A stretch of DNA of 64,000 nt from Streptomyces sp. CG1 (GTDB lineage Bacteria; Actinomycetota; Actinomycetes; Streptomycetales; Streptomycetaceae). Under the pieces are notes generated by a model. The model did not search any database. It was not told the DNA's origin and was given only the letters and a program-made list of their open reading frames with translations. Positions 26,769 through 35,800 of the stretch are shown here, one piece after another (the first letter of the stretch is position 1; each line of letters begins with the position of its first letter). The translations under genes were made by a program, and so were the position numbers. The stretch is taken from NCBI RefSeq assembly GCF_041080625.1, contig NZ_CP163518.1, forward strand, positions 2,852,001 to 2,916,000. Direction: 5' to 3'.

Positions 26769-28157
26769 ATGTCAGCGAACCAGATGCCCAGGGTCGAGCA
26801 ACTCGCCCCCACTGACGGCGACTTGGAGCCCACGAGGTCCTCCGCCGCGCTCACCCTCGCCGCCTCCCTGCTCGGCTTCGCACTGATCTGCCTCGACGCG
26901 TCCGTGGTGAACGTGGCCCTGCCGGCGATCGGTACCTCCCTGGGCGGCGGTATGTCAGGGCTTCAGTGGGTGGTGGACGCCTACACGCTGGCCTTCGCGG
27001 CTCTGATGCTGTCCACCGGGGCCTTCTCGGACCGGGCCGGGGCGAGCCGAGCGTTCGCGCTCGGCACCACGGTGTTCACCCTCGCCTCGGCGGCCTGCGG
27101 ACTGGCGCCGAACCTGGCGGCCCTGACCGGCGCGCGGGTGGTGCAGGGCGTCGCGGCGGCCGTGGTGCTCCCGGCCTCTCTGGCACTGGTGCGGCAGGCA
27201 TACCCGGAACCGGCGCGGCGGGCCCGCGCCGTGGCCGCCTGGGCGGCGGGCGGCTCGCTTGCGGTGGCGCTCGGCCCGGTGGCGGGCGGCGCGCTGACCA
27301 CGGCCTGGGACTGGCGCGGGATCTTCTTCGTCAACCTGCCCCTCGGCGCGGCGATCCTGGCGCTGCTGGTCCGCGCCCCGCGCTCGCGCCCTCGCCCGGC
27401 ACCGCTGGATCTGCCCGGCCAGCTGACGGCGGTGGTGGCCCTGGTCGCCCTGACCTTCGCGGTGATCGAGGGCGGGACGGCGGGCTGGGCGGCGCTGGGG
27501 GTGGCCGTCGTCGCGGGCGCCGCGTTCCTGCGCGTCGAGGCTCGTCAGCCACACCCGGTGGTACCCCTCGGGCTCTTCCGCGACCGGACCGTGGCCACGG
27601 CGGTGGCGGCGGGGGCCGCGGTCAGCGTGGCCTTCTACGGCATGGTGTTCGTCTTCTCGCTCTTCTTCCAGCGGGTCCAGGGCCGCTCCGCGCTGTTCGC
27701 CGGACTCATGTTCCTGCCGATGACGGGCCTGATCGCGGTGACGAACGTGGTGGCGGGCAAGCTCGCGGGGCGGTACGGCCCGCGGCTGCCGATGCTGGTG
27801 GGCCAGCCACTGGCCGTCGCCGGACTGCTCGTGCTGCTGTACGTCGACGCCGGCACGCCCCCGGCTCTGGTGGCCGTGCTGCTGATCCCGCTGGCGCTGG
27901 GCTGCGCGCTGACGGTGCCGCCCCTCACCGCCGCGATGATGGACGCCGTACCCGCCGAACGGGCGGGCCTGGCGGCCGGGGTGCTCAACTCGGCCCGGCA
28001 GGTGGCCGGCGGCCTGGGGATCGCGGTGTTCGGGACGCTGATCGCCGGCGGTTTCGAGGCCGGTATGCGCTGGAGCCTGGGCGTCAGCGCGGCCCTGCTC
28101 ACGGTGACGTCCGCCCTCAGCTTCCGTCTCGGAGGTCGGCCGGCCAAGCGGTCCTGA
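26769..28157 (+). CDS. MFS drug:H+ antiporter (DHA2, EmrB/QacA-like)
   Basis: This 462-residue membrane protein has 13-14 predicted helices. LDASVVNVALPAIGTSLG at helix 1 and GARVVQGVAAAVVLPASLAL are DHA2 signatures, and DWRGIFFVNLPLGAAILALL is the motif C region. It probably exports toxic or secondary metabolites. The ATG at 26769 fits; longer starts run into the divergent regulator gene. Its 3' end overlaps the convergent DUF1349 gene by 41 bp. Confidence 0.9.
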   Translation: MSANQMPRVEQLAPTDGDLEPTRSSAALTLAASLLGFALICLDASVVNVALPAIGTSLGGGMSGLQWVVDAYTLAFAALMLSTGAFSDRAGASRAFALGTTVFTLASAACGLAPNLAALTGARVVQGVAAAVVLPASLALVRQAYPEPARRARAVAAWAAGGSLAVALGPVAGGALTTAWDWRGIFFVNLPLGAAILALLVRAPRSRPRPAPLDLPGQLTAVVALVALTFAVIEGGTAGWAALGVAVVAGAAFLRVEARQPHPVVPLGLFRDRTVATAVAAGAAVSVAFYGMVFVFSLFFQRVQGRSALFAGLMFLPMTGLIAVTNVVAGKLAGRYGPRLPMLVGQPLAVAGLLVLLYVDAGTPPALVAVLLIPLALGCALTVPPLTAAMMDAVPAERAGLAAGVLNSARQVAGGLGIAVFGTLIAGGFEAGMRWSLGVSAALLTVTSALSFRLGGRPAKRS

Positions 28158-28725
28158 ACCGGACGCGATCGTAGGTGACCACACACCCCTCCCCCAGCGG
28201 CGACTGGGTCATGAAGCCGACCAGCGCGGCACCGGTCTCCTTCTCGTCGCCCAGGGTGAACAGCCGGACAAAGGTCCACCGCTCGCCGTCCCGCGAGGCG
28301 TGGAAGGCGAAGGCCCGCCCGGTCCGGCTGATCCGCAGCCACACCGAACTCCCCTCCACCGTGAAGGAGTTGCAGTCATCGGAGTGCCCCCGGGTGACCA
28401 CCGTGCAGACGGTGGGCACGTCCGGGGAGTACTCCAGACACAGCTTCGCCCAGGCCCGCTCGCCGACATGGACGTACAGCACGCCCGCGTCGAAGGCCGC
28501 GCCGAACCCCACGGTGACCCGCGCGATCAACTGGAAGTCCCCCTCCGGCGCGCCCAGCAGCCGCGGCGCATCGGAGGCGGGATCCAGGGCTTCCCCGGTA
28601 GGCGTGACAAAGCGATCCTGCCGGGGCCCGGCCCATCCGGTGAGCACACCGTCCTCGTACGACCAGTGGCCGTCGGGCCCGTAGGTGCGGAGGGGGAAGG
28701 GAATTTCGGGGAGTTCCACGTCCAT
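28117..28725 (-). CDS. DUF1349 family protein
   Basis: This 202-residue protein has a concanavalin-like lectin fold (DUF1349/regulation of enolase protein 1 family). FQLIARVTVGFGAAFDAGVLYVH, WAKLCLEYSPD and GSSVWLRISRTGRAFAFH in pieces match the family pattern, and the end YDRVRFR is typical. Function unknown, perhaps carbohydrate binding. The ATG at 28725 is the start; the extra 50 residues upstream look random. It overlaps the convergent MFS gene by 41 bp. Confidence 0.82.
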   Translation of the reverse strand: MDVELPEIPFPLRTYGPDGHWSYEDGVLTGWAGPRQDRFVTPTGEALDPASDAPRLLGAPEGDFQLIARVTVGFGAAFDAGVLYVHVGERAWAKLCLEYSPDVPTVCTVVTRGHSDDCNSFTVEGSSVWLRISRTGRAFAFHASRDGERWTFVRLFTLGDEKETGAALVGFMTQSPLGEGCVVTYDRVRFRTAWPADLRDGS

Positions 28726-28760
28726 GGTCCGATTGTCGCAAGAGAAGATGTGAGCCCGGG

Positions 28761-30290
28761 CTACCGCTCCAGGACCCCGTTGAACCTCCGTGGAAGCCCC
28801 AGCGGGTTCTCGTCGCGGAGTTCCTTCGGCAACAACGCGGCGGGCGCGTTCTGGTACGCCACCGGCCGCAGCCACCGCTCAATGGCCGTACCGCCCACGG
28901 AAGTCGACGTGGAGGTCGTCGCCGGGTACGGCCCCCCGTGGTGCTGCGCGGGCGCCACCGCGACCCCCGTGGGCCACGCGTTCACGACCACCCGCCCCGC
29001 CAGCGGCGTCAGCTCGGCGAGAAGCTCGGGCCCCCGCCCCTCCCCGGCCGCCTCCTCGGCCGAGAGCTGAACGGTCGCCGTCAGATTGCCCGACAGCCGC
29101 GACAGCACCGCCGCCGCCTCCCCCTCGGAGGAATAGCGGGCCACGACGGTGACCGGCCCGAAGCACTCCTCCAGCAGCAGGTCGTACGCCCCCTCCTCGG
29201 CCAGCTTCTCCGCCGGCACCGAGAGGACCCCCGCGCTGACCGTGTGCTCACCGCCCGCGCCCGGCGTGACGGGCGAGTCGACCTCCTCCAGACGGGCCCG
29301 CTCCCGCACACCGGCGACGAAGTTGTCCCGCATCCGGTGGTCGAGCAGCACACCCGCCTCGGTGTCGCTGACCGCGTCGGTGAGGGACTTCACCAGCCGG
29401 TCGCCGCCCGCGCCGGACGGCACGAGGACCAGACCGGGCTTGACGCAGAACTGTCCGACGCCGAGCGTCATGGACCCGGCGAGCCCGGCACCGATCGTCT
29501 CGCCGCGCTCGGCGGCGGCGGCCTCCGTCACCAGCACCGGGTTCAGCGACCCCAGCTCGCCGTGGAACGGAATCGGCACCGGACGCGCCGCGGCCGCGTC
29601 GAACAGCGCCCGCCCGCCCCGTACCGAACCGGTGAAGCCCGCGGCGGCGACCAGCGGGTGCCTGATCAGCTCGATGCCCGCCTCGAAGCCGTGCACCAGG
29701 CCGACGACGCCCTCGGGGATGCCGTGCTCGGCGGCGGCCCGGCGCAGCACCTTGGCGACCAGCTCGGACAGGGCCGGGTGGTCGGGGTGGGCCTTGACGA
29801 CGACCGGGCAGCCCGCCGCCAGCGCGCTCGCGGTGTCACCGCCGGCGACGGAGAACGCGAAGGGGAAGTTGGAGGCGGAGTAGACGGCGACGACGCCCAG
29901 CGGGACCTTGTAGCGGCGCAGGTCGGGGATGGGCGGGGTCGCGGTGTCGTCGGGGTGGTTCACGACGACGTCGAGGAAGGCGCCCTCGTCGACGATGTCG
30001 GCGAAGGCCCGCAACTGGTATCCGGTCCGGGCCAGTTCGCCGGTCAGCCGGACCGGGCCGAGGGCGGTCTCGGCGTCGGCGGTCTCGATCAGGCCGTCCC
30101 TGGCCGCGTCCAGGCCCGCGGCGGCCGAGCGCAGGAAGGCGGAGCGCACCGCGCGGTCGGCGAGGGCGCCGCGCGCGGCGTGCGCCGCCCGGACCGCGGC
30201 GTCCACCTCCTGCGCTGTGGCCTCCACCGCAACCTGCTCCCGCTGCTTCCCGGTACGCGGGTCGACACTCCAGACTGGTGCTGCTGCCAC
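28761..30290 (-). CDS. 2-oxoglutarate semialdehyde dehydrogenase (NADP+)
   Basis: This 509-residue aldehyde dehydrogenase is of the ketoglutarate semialdehyde branch, which oxidises 2,5-dioxopentanoate to 2-oxoglutarate at the end of sugar-acid pathways. GVVAVYSASNFPFAFSVAGG, PFHGELGSLNPVLV (general-base Glu) and GVGQFCVKPGLVLV (catalytic Cys) are clear. GTG 30290 follows GGAGGG at a 7-bp gap, so it is preferred. The alternative GTG at 30329 would include a TTA codon at position 4. Divergent from an IclR regulator. Confidence 0.9.
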   Translation of the reverse strand: MAAAPVWSVDPRTGKQREQVAVEATAQEVDAAVRAAHAARGALADRAVRSAFLRSAAAGLDAARDGLIETADAETALGPVRLTGELARTGYQLRAFADIVDEGAFLDVVVNHPDDTATPPIPDLRRYKVPLGVVAVYSASNFPFAFSVAGGDTASALAAGCPVVVKAHPDHPALSELVAKVLRRAAAEHGIPEGVVGLVHGFEAGIELIRHPLVAAAGFTGSVRGGRALFDAAAARPVPIPFHGELGSLNPVLVTEAAAAERGETIGAGLAGSMTLGVGQFCVKPGLVLVPSGAGGDRLVKSLTDAVSDTEAGVLLDHRMRDNFVAGVRERARLEEVDSPVTPGAGGEHTVSAGVLSVPAEKLAEEGAYDLLLEECFGPVTVVARYSSEGEAAAVLSRLSGNLTATVQLSAEEAAGEGRGPELLAELTPLAGRVVVNAWPTGVAVAPAQHHGGPYPATTSTSTSVGGTAIERWLRPVAYQNAPAALLPKELRDENPLGLPRRFNGVLER

Positions 30291-30340
30291 CGCGGGTCCC
30301 TCCAGACAAGGCCGCACTAACTGGGTCACCCATCAGCCGC

Positions 30341-30356
30341 GTTCGATATACTGAAC
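30341..30356. promoter_or_regulatory. IclR-type operator candidate
   Basis: GTTC-GATATACT-GAAC is a partial palindrome in the AT-rich gap between the dehydrogenase and the IclR gene. IclR family sites often have this shape. Two GGGTCCTC direct repeats (30400 and 30417) and a CCTCGT-CGA-ACGAGG hairpin (30421-30435) lie closer to the IclR start. Confidence 0.4.
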
Positions 30357-30456
30357 ACTGTCTCTGATGATGAATATGCTGCTCGGAGACTACATATCTG
30401 GGTCCTCAAATATCCAGGGTCCTCGTCGAACGAGGCGAACGAAGGGGTCAAGGGCG

Positions 30457-31230
30457 ATGACGGCAGCCGACGCAGGGGGCGGAGCGCAGGTCAAGTCCGC
30501 GGTACGGACGGTCGAACTGCTCGAGTACTTCGCCGGCCGGCCCGGTATGCACTCCCTGGCGGCCGTGCAGGAGGCTGTCGGGTACCCCAAGTCCAGCCTG
30601 TACATGCTGCTGCGCACGCTCGTGGAGCTGGGCTGGGTGGAGACGGACGCGACCGGCACGCGGTACGGCATCGGGGTGCGGGCGCTGCTGGTCGGCACGT
30701 CGTACATCGACGGCGACGAGGTGGTGGCCGCCGCCCGGCCGACCCTGGACCGGCTCTCGGACGACACCACGGAGACCATCCACCTGGCCCGGCTCGACGG
30801 CACCAACGTCGTCTATCTGGCCACCCGCCAGTCCCAGCACTATCTGCGCCCCTTCACCCGGGTGGGGCGCCGGCTGCCGGCCCACTCCACCTCGCTCGGC
30901 AAGTCGATCCTCGCCACGTACAGCGACGAGCAGGTGCGCAAGCTGCTGCCGGAGACACTGCCCGCGCTCACCGAGAACACCATCACCGACCGGGAGAAGC
31001 TCATCGAGGAGCTGCACCAGGTGCGGGAACAGGGCTTGGCGGTCGACCGCGAGGAGAACACGCTGGGGCTGCGCTGCTTCGGCGTGGCGATTCCGTACCG
31101 GACCCCGGCCCGGGACGCGATCAGCTGCTCGGTGCCGGTGGCCCGGCTGACGCCCGCCCATGAACAAATGATCAAGGACGCCCTGTTCGACGCCCGCGAC
31201 CGGCTGACGCTGGCGACGCGCCGGCTGTAG
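30457..31230 (+). CDS. IclR family transcriptional regulator
   Basis: This 257-residue regulator has an N-terminal winged helix (KSAVRTVELLEYFAGRPGMH, QEAVGYPKSSLYMLLRTLVE) and a C-terminal ligand-binding domain ending in AISCSVPVARLTPAHEQMI. The closest functional relatives control sugar-acid catabolism. Divergent position makes it the likely regulator of the semialdehyde dehydrogenase. ATG 30457 has GAAGGGG upstream; earlier in-frame ATGs at 30367 add a tail that lies in the promoter region. Confidence 0.9.
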   Translation: MTAADAGGGAQVKSAVRTVELLEYFAGRPGMHSLAAVQEAVGYPKSSLYMLLRTLVELGWVETDATGTRYGIGVRALLVGTSYIDGDEVVAAARPTLDRLSDDTTETIHLARLDGTNVVYLATRQSQHYLRPFTRVGRRLPAHSTSLGKSILATYSDEQVRKLLPETLPALTENTITDREKLIEELHQVREQGLAVDREENTLGLRCFGVAIPYRTPARDAISCSVPVARLTPAHEQMIKDALFDARDRLTLATRRL

Positions 31231-31265
31231 GCCCGGCACGGCACCACGGGTCCCGCCGGTGCCGC

Positions 31266-31304
31266 ATCCGCCTCCGGCGTCTCCCCCGTCCGGCGGAGGC
31301 GGAT
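31266..31304 (+). terminator. Terminator after the IclR gene
   Basis: ATCCGCCTCCG (31266-31276) and CGGAGGCGGAT (31294-31304) form a perfect 11-bp stem with a 17-nt C-rich loop, 36 bp after the stop. Confidence 0.6.
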
Positions 31305-31354
31305 CGTCGGTGGGCAGGAAGTGAACTCCCCCCTCCGCGCGGGAGCGTTGAGGC

Positions 31355-32341
31355 ATGACGCACTCGACCGCTCTCGCCCCGGCCACCGCCGGTGTCTCCG
31401 CACGGCGCCGGCTGCTGCGCCGCGTCGCCATCGCCGCCTGTCTGCCGTATCTCTCCCTCAAGGTCGCCTGGATCGCCGGGAGTCATGCCGGGATCCCGGA
31501 CGGGAGCCCGTTGCTGGAGCACCGGGTGACCATGATCGTCGCCAATGGGCTCACCGTGCTGATGGACGCGGCCGTCGTCGTGCTGGCCCTGCTGCTGACC
31601 CGTCCGTGGGGGCAGCGGGTGCCCGCCTGGCTGCTGGGCGTACCGATGTGGATCGCCACCGGTCTGCTCGCGCCGATCATGGCCGGATTCCCGGTGCAGC
31701 TGGTGCTCCATGCCGTCCACGGGGGCGGCGGGGACGGCGGTGGGGACAAGCCGTTCCTGGCGGGCTGGGTGTTCGACGTGGTGTACGGCGGGTTCATCGT
31801 GCAGGGTCTGGCCCTCGGGACGCTGTTCGCCGCGTACGCCCGTGACCGGTGGGGGCACCTGTGGCGGGGACCGGTGCGGGAAGTGCCGCGCCGCGGCACC
31901 GCGGCCGGCCGGTGGGGCCCTGCGGTGACGGTGACGGTGCTCGCGCTGTTCCCGGCCGGCGCCAGACTGCTGTGGGCCTGCGGCGGCACGGCGGGGCTGA
32001 GCGCGGGCCACCCCGGAGGCCGGCTGATGGACGTGCTGATGGCCGTCTCGCTGGCCGCCGCCGTACTCGGCGCCTGGCTGCTCGCGCTCCCCCGTGCCGG
32101 TGCGCTGCCGGTCGCCGTGCCGCTCGCGTCGGCCTGGGCCGGTTCCGGCGCGGCCGCCTGCTGGGGCGCCTGGATGGCCCTCGGCGCCCTCGTCGCGGCA
32201 CCGGACGCCGCCGATCGTCCGACACCGATGCTGACTCTCACCTACGCTGGGCAGGTGATCACCGGCTTGCTCGTGGCTTCCCTCGCTGCCCGCTTCCTCG
32301 CGGACCGGTCCGTCAAGGCCTCCCGGTGCGCGAGGCGTTGA
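31355..32341 (+). CDS. Multi-pass membrane protein of a two-component operon
   Basis: The 328-residue protein has about eight hydrophobic segments, a Gly/Asp loop (HGGGGDGGGDKPF), and no recognised domain. It is immediately upstream of a histidine kinase gene that overlaps its end, and the kinase is itself followed by a response regulator. It may be a sensor partner or the target of the system. I do not recognise the family. Similar membrane proteins precede NarL-type kinases in Streptomyces. Confidence 0.7.
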   Translation: MTHSTALAPATAGVSARRRLLRRVAIAACLPYLSLKVAWIAGSHAGIPDGSPLLEHRVTMIVANGLTVLMDAAVVVLALLLTRPWGQRVPAWLLGVPMWIATGLLAPIMAGFPVQLVLHAVHGGGGDGGGDKPFLAGWVFDVVYGGFIVQGLALGTLFAAYARDRWGHLWRGPVREVPRRGTAAGRWGPAVTVTVLALFPAGARLLWACGGTAGLSAGHPGGRLMDVLMAVSLAAAVLGAWLLALPRAGALPVAVPLASAWAGSGAAACWGAWMALGALVAAPDAADRPTPMLTLTYAGQVITGLLVASLAARFLADRSVKASRCARR

Positions 32342-33627
32342 GGCTGCTCATCGGCGGGCGGGCACGGCGCCGGTGGGTGCATCTGATCCTGGGCGGCGCG
32401 CTCGCCATGCCGTACGTCTTCGTCGGCACGGTGATCGTCGGGCCGCTGACCGGCGTGAACGACGTCTTCGGCTCGCTGCCGCTGCAACTCGGCTCGTTCG
32501 CCGTCGGGTTGCCGATCGCCACGGTCACCTCCCTGTTCCCGCTGACCCGGCCGCTGGAGTCCGCCGCCGTGCGCGCCCTGTGCGGGATCGACGGGGACGC
32601 CCTCGCCCACGGCCCGGCCCGCACCCGGGCCGAACGGGCGCGCACGGCCGCCTGGTTCACTCTGCATCTCGGATTCGGCGGGGTCATCGCGGGGATGTCG
32701 CTGGCGGTGCCCCCGTTCGCGGCCGCCCTGATCGTGCTGCCGCTGTTCGCCGGGCTGCGCCACTCCCCGCTCGCCCTGCCCGAAGTCCTGGACCACGGCT
32801 GGGCGTTGGCGCTCAGCCCGGTCGCGGGCCTGGCCACGCTGCTCGCGCTCGCCGCGTGTGCGGCGGGCTGCGGGGCCCTGCTGGCCCGCTGGGCGCCGGC
32901 GCTGCTCGGGCCCACCCCCGAGGACCGGCTGGCCGCCGCCGAGGCCCGCGCCGCCGACCTCGCCGCACGCAACCGGCTCGCCCGCGAGCTGCACGACTCC
33001 GTCGGCCATGCCCTGAGCGCCGTCACCCTGCAGGCGAGCGCGGCCCGCCGGCTCCTCGACACCGATCCGGAGTTCGTGCGCGAGGCGCTCGCCGCCATCG
33101 AGGACACCACCCGGCGCACGGTCGGTGAACTGGACGCCGTGCTGGGCGTGTTGCGGGACGGGGACGCGCCGGGCACCGCGCCCGCGCCGACCCTCGCGAC
33201 CGACCTGGACGGACTGCTGCGCCGTACCCGGGCCGCCGGGCAGCCCGTGACGGCCACCATCGCCGCCGACCCCGCCGCGCTGCCCCCGCTGGTCTCCCGG
33301 GAGGCGTACCGGATCGTGCAGGAGGGCCTGAGCAACGCCCTGAAACACGCCGGCACACCGGTCGCGGTCCGTATCGCCACCGCGGACGGGCATCTGGAGA
33401 TCACCGTCGAGAACGTCCTGGGCACCGCCCGGACGCCGCGCCCCGGTGGCGGGCACGGCCTGCGGGGCGTCGCCGACCGGGTGCGGCTGCTCGGCGGCAC
33501 GGCGGAGGCGGGCCCGTCGGGGGACGCCTGGCGGCTGTCCGTACGGCTGCCCCTGACCACACCCACCGCCCCGCCCGCGACCGCAGCCGACCTGCGCCCC
33601 CGACCGCTCCCGAAAGGCTCCGCATGA
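32326..33627 (+). CDS. NarL/DesK-type sensor histidine kinase
   Basis: This 433-residue membrane kinase has four to five N-terminal transmembrane segments, a dimerisation and phosphoacceptor helix with H223 (LARELHDSVGHALSAVTLQA, HisKA_3) and an HATPase domain (IVQEGLSNALKHAG, GGGHGLRGVADRVRLLGG). GTG 32326 or TTG 32338 (overlapping the previous stop) are both possible starts. The stop overlaps the response regulator ATG (ATGA). The signal is unknown. Confidence 0.9.
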   Translation: MREALRLLIGGRARRRWVHLILGGALAMPYVFVGTVIVGPLTGVNDVFGSLPLQLGSFAVGLPIATVTSLFPLTRPLESAAVRALCGIDGDALAHGPARTRAERARTAAWFTLHLGFGGVIAGMSLAVPPFAAALIVLPLFAGLRHSPLALPEVLDHGWALALSPVAGLATLLALAACAAGCGALLARWAPALLGPTPEDRLAAAEARAADLAARNRLARELHDSVGHALSAVTLQASAARRLLDTDPEFVREALAAIEDTTRRTVGELDAVLGVLRDGDAPGTAPAPTLATDLDGLLRRTRAAGQPVTATIAADPAALPPLVSREAYRIVQEGLSNALKHAGTPVAVRIATADGHLEITVENVLGTARTPRPGGGHGLRGVADRVRLLGGTAEAGPSGDAWRLSVRLPLTTPTAPPATAADLRPRPLPKGSA

Positions 33628-34283
33628 CCCAGCCCGCCCTCCGGATCGTCCTCGCCGACGACGAGCGCATGGTCCGCACCGCGCTGCGTGCCATCCTCTC
33701 CGCCGAACCGGACCTGGACGTGGTCGGCGAGGCGACGACCGGTGCCGAGGCCCTTTCGGTGGTCCGGGAGCTGCGGCCCGACGTCGTACTCATGGACGTC
33801 CGTATGCCGGAGATCGACGGCATCCGGGCCACCGAACAGATCATCGGCACCCTGGAGCACCCGCCGCGGATCGTGGTCGTGACCACCTTCGAGAACGACT
33901 CCTACGTGTACGACGCCCTGCGCGCCGGAGCCGCCGGCTTCCTGCTGAAGCGGGCCGACGCCGACACCCTGGTGCAGGCGGTACGGCTGGTCGCGCGCAC
34001 CGACAGCCTGCTGTTCCCGTCGGCCGTACGGACCCTCGCCGCCGAACACGCGCGCCGGACCGCCCCCTCCGCGCCCTGGGTGAGCAAGCTCACCGGACGC
34101 GAGCGCGATGTGCTGCGGCACATGGCCGACGGACTGACCAACGCCGAGATCGCCCGCCGCCTGGACGTGGGCCCCGCGACCGTGAAGTCGCACGTGGCGG
34201 CCGTCCTCGCGAAGACCGGCGCCCGCGACCGCACCCAGGCGGTGATCGCCGCGTACGAGGCCGGTTTCCTGAACGCGCGATGA
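33624..34283 (+). CDS. LuxR/NarL-type response regulator
   Basis: The 219-residue regulator has a receiver domain (IVLADDERMVRTALRAIL, phospho-acceptor D58 in VVLMDVRMPEIDG, conserved K in FLLKRADADTL) and a C-terminal LuxR helix-turn-helix (LTGRERDVLRHMADGLTNAE, VGPATVKSHVAAVLAKTGA). It is coupled to the upstream kinase by a 4-bp overlap. Targets are unknown; the next gene, a penicillin-binding protein, lies 54 bp downstream and may be cotranscribed. Confidence 0.94.
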   Translation: MTQPALRIVLADDERMVRTALRAILSAEPDLDVVGEATTGAEALSVVRELRPDVVLMDVRMPEIDGIRATEQIIGTLEHPPRIVVVTTFENDSYVYDALRAGAAGFLLKRADADTLVQAVRLVARTDSLLFPSAVRTLAAEHARRTAPSAPWVSKLTGRERDVLRHMADGLTNAEIARRLDVGPATVKSHVAAVLAKTGARDRTQAVIAAYEAGFLNAR

Positions 34284-34337
34284 GAAAACGGGGCGTACGG
34301 GAACGATCAGGCCCTTCTCGAACGTCTTTCCAGCAGG

Positions 34338-35792
34338 ATGAACAAGACGATCAGACGGGCGTCCGTCTTCGCGCTGCTGCTCGTGCTCGCTCTGCTGGTC
34401 AGGGCGACCTGGGTGCAGTTCTACGACGGCAAGGCCCTGGCGGACGACAACGACAACCGGCGGAACGCGATCCAGACGTACTCGCAGCCGCTCGGGAACA
34501 TCATCGTGGCCGGAAACGCGGTCACCGGCTCCGCGCGGACGGCGAAGAGCGACCTCGCGTACAAGCGCACGTACACGGACGGCAAGCTCTACGCCGCGGT
34601 GACGGGCTACGCATCGCAGGCCTATGCCCCCACCCAGCTGGAGGGCATCTACAAGGAACTGCTGAACGGCACGGACAACCGGCTGAAGAACGCGATGGAC
34701 ACGCTCACCGGCAAGCGCTCCGACCCGGGCAACGTCCTCACCACGATCGACCCGGACGTGCAGAAGGCGGCCTATCGCGCGCTCGGTGACAAGAAGGGCG
34801 CGGCCGTCGCGATCGACCCGAAGACCGGCAAGCTCCTCGCGGTCGTGTCGACGCCGTCGTACGACCCGTCCTCGCTCACCGACGCCAACACGGCGGGGAG
34901 CGCCTGGAAGCAGTTGAGCACGGACAAGGACAAGCCGCTCACCAACCGCGCGCTGCGCCAGCCGCTGCCGCCGGGCTCGACGTTCAAGCTGGTCGTGGCG
35001 GCGGCCGCGCTGGAGAACGGGCTGTACAAGAACGTGGACGACCCCACCGACAGTCCCGACCCGTACATCATGCCGGGCACGACGCGCCCGCTGGCCAACG
35101 AGAACAAGTCGGCGCCGTGCAAGAACGCCTCGATCCGCACGGCCCTGCGGTACTCCTGCAACAACGTCTTCGGTCATATGGCCGTCCAGCTCGGCCAGGA
35201 CAAGGTGAAGGCCATGGCCGAGAAGTTCGGCTTCAACAACGACCAGCAGGACGTGCCGGTGCGGCCCTACGCCAGCGTGTACCCCTCCGGCATGGACAAG
35301 GCGCAGACCGCGCTGTCCGGCATCGGCCAGTTCGACGTCACCGCGACCCCGCTGCAGATGGCCATGGTGTCCGCGGCCATAGCCAACGGCGGCAAGCTGG
35401 TCTCGCCGCATATGGTGTCGCAGATCACCGACAGTGGCGGTGATCTGCTGCAGAACTACGACAACAGCGCCGGCGGCAAGGAGATCGTCAGCTCCTCCAC
35501 CGCCGAGCAGCTCCAGTCGGCGATGGAGACGGTGGTCAAGGACGGCACGGGCACGAACGCGCTGATCGACGGGGCCACCGTCGGCGGCAAGACCGGCACC
35601 GCCCAGCACGGCGAGAACAACAGCAAGACGCCGTACGCCTGGTTCACGTCCTTCGCCAAGTCCGACAGCAACGGCAAGGAGGTCGCCGTGGCGGTGATGG
35701 TCGAGCAGTCGGACGCGGCGCGGTCGGAGGTCAGCGGCAACGGCTTGGCGGCGCCGGTGGCCAAGGCGATGATGCAGGCAGCACTGAAGTAG
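34338..35792 (+). CDS. pbpA: Penicillin-binding protein A (class B transpeptidase)
   Basis: The 484-residue bitopic membrane protein has one N-terminal anchor (VFALLLVLALLVRATWVQF), a dimerisation domain and a transpeptidase domain with S214-T-F-K217 in LPPGSTFKLV, S273-C-N275, and K418-T-G420 in GGKTGTAQ. It cross-links peptidoglycan. Members called PbpA in Streptomyces lie in the FtsW/PknB locus; this one stands alone after a two-component system, so it may be a stress or antibiotic-responsive paralogue. The stop nearly abuts the convergent permease gene. Confidence 0.92.
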   Translation: MNKTIRRASVFALLLVLALLVRATWVQFYDGKALADDNDNRRNAIQTYSQPLGNIIVAGNAVTGSARTAKSDLAYKRTYTDGKLYAAVTGYASQAYAPTQLEGIYKELLNGTDNRLKNAMDTLTGKRSDPGNVLTTIDPDVQKAAYRALGDKKGAAVAIDPKTGKLLAVVSTPSYDPSSLTDANTAGSAWKQLSTDKDKPLTNRALRQPLPPGSTFKLVVAAAALENGLYKNVDDPTDSPDPYIMPGTTRPLANENKSAPCKNASIRTALRYSCNNVFGHMAVQLGQDKVKAMAEKFGFNNDQQDVPVRPYASVYPSGMDKAQTALSGIGQFDVTATPLQMAMVSAAIANGGKLVSPHMVSQITDSGGDLLQNYDNSAGGKEIVSSSTAEQLQSAMETVVKDGTGTNALIDGATVGGKTGTAQHGENNSKTPYAWFTSFAKSDSNGKEVAVAVMVEQSDAARSEVSGNGLAAPVAKAMMQAALK

Positions 35793-35800
35793 GCGGTCCC

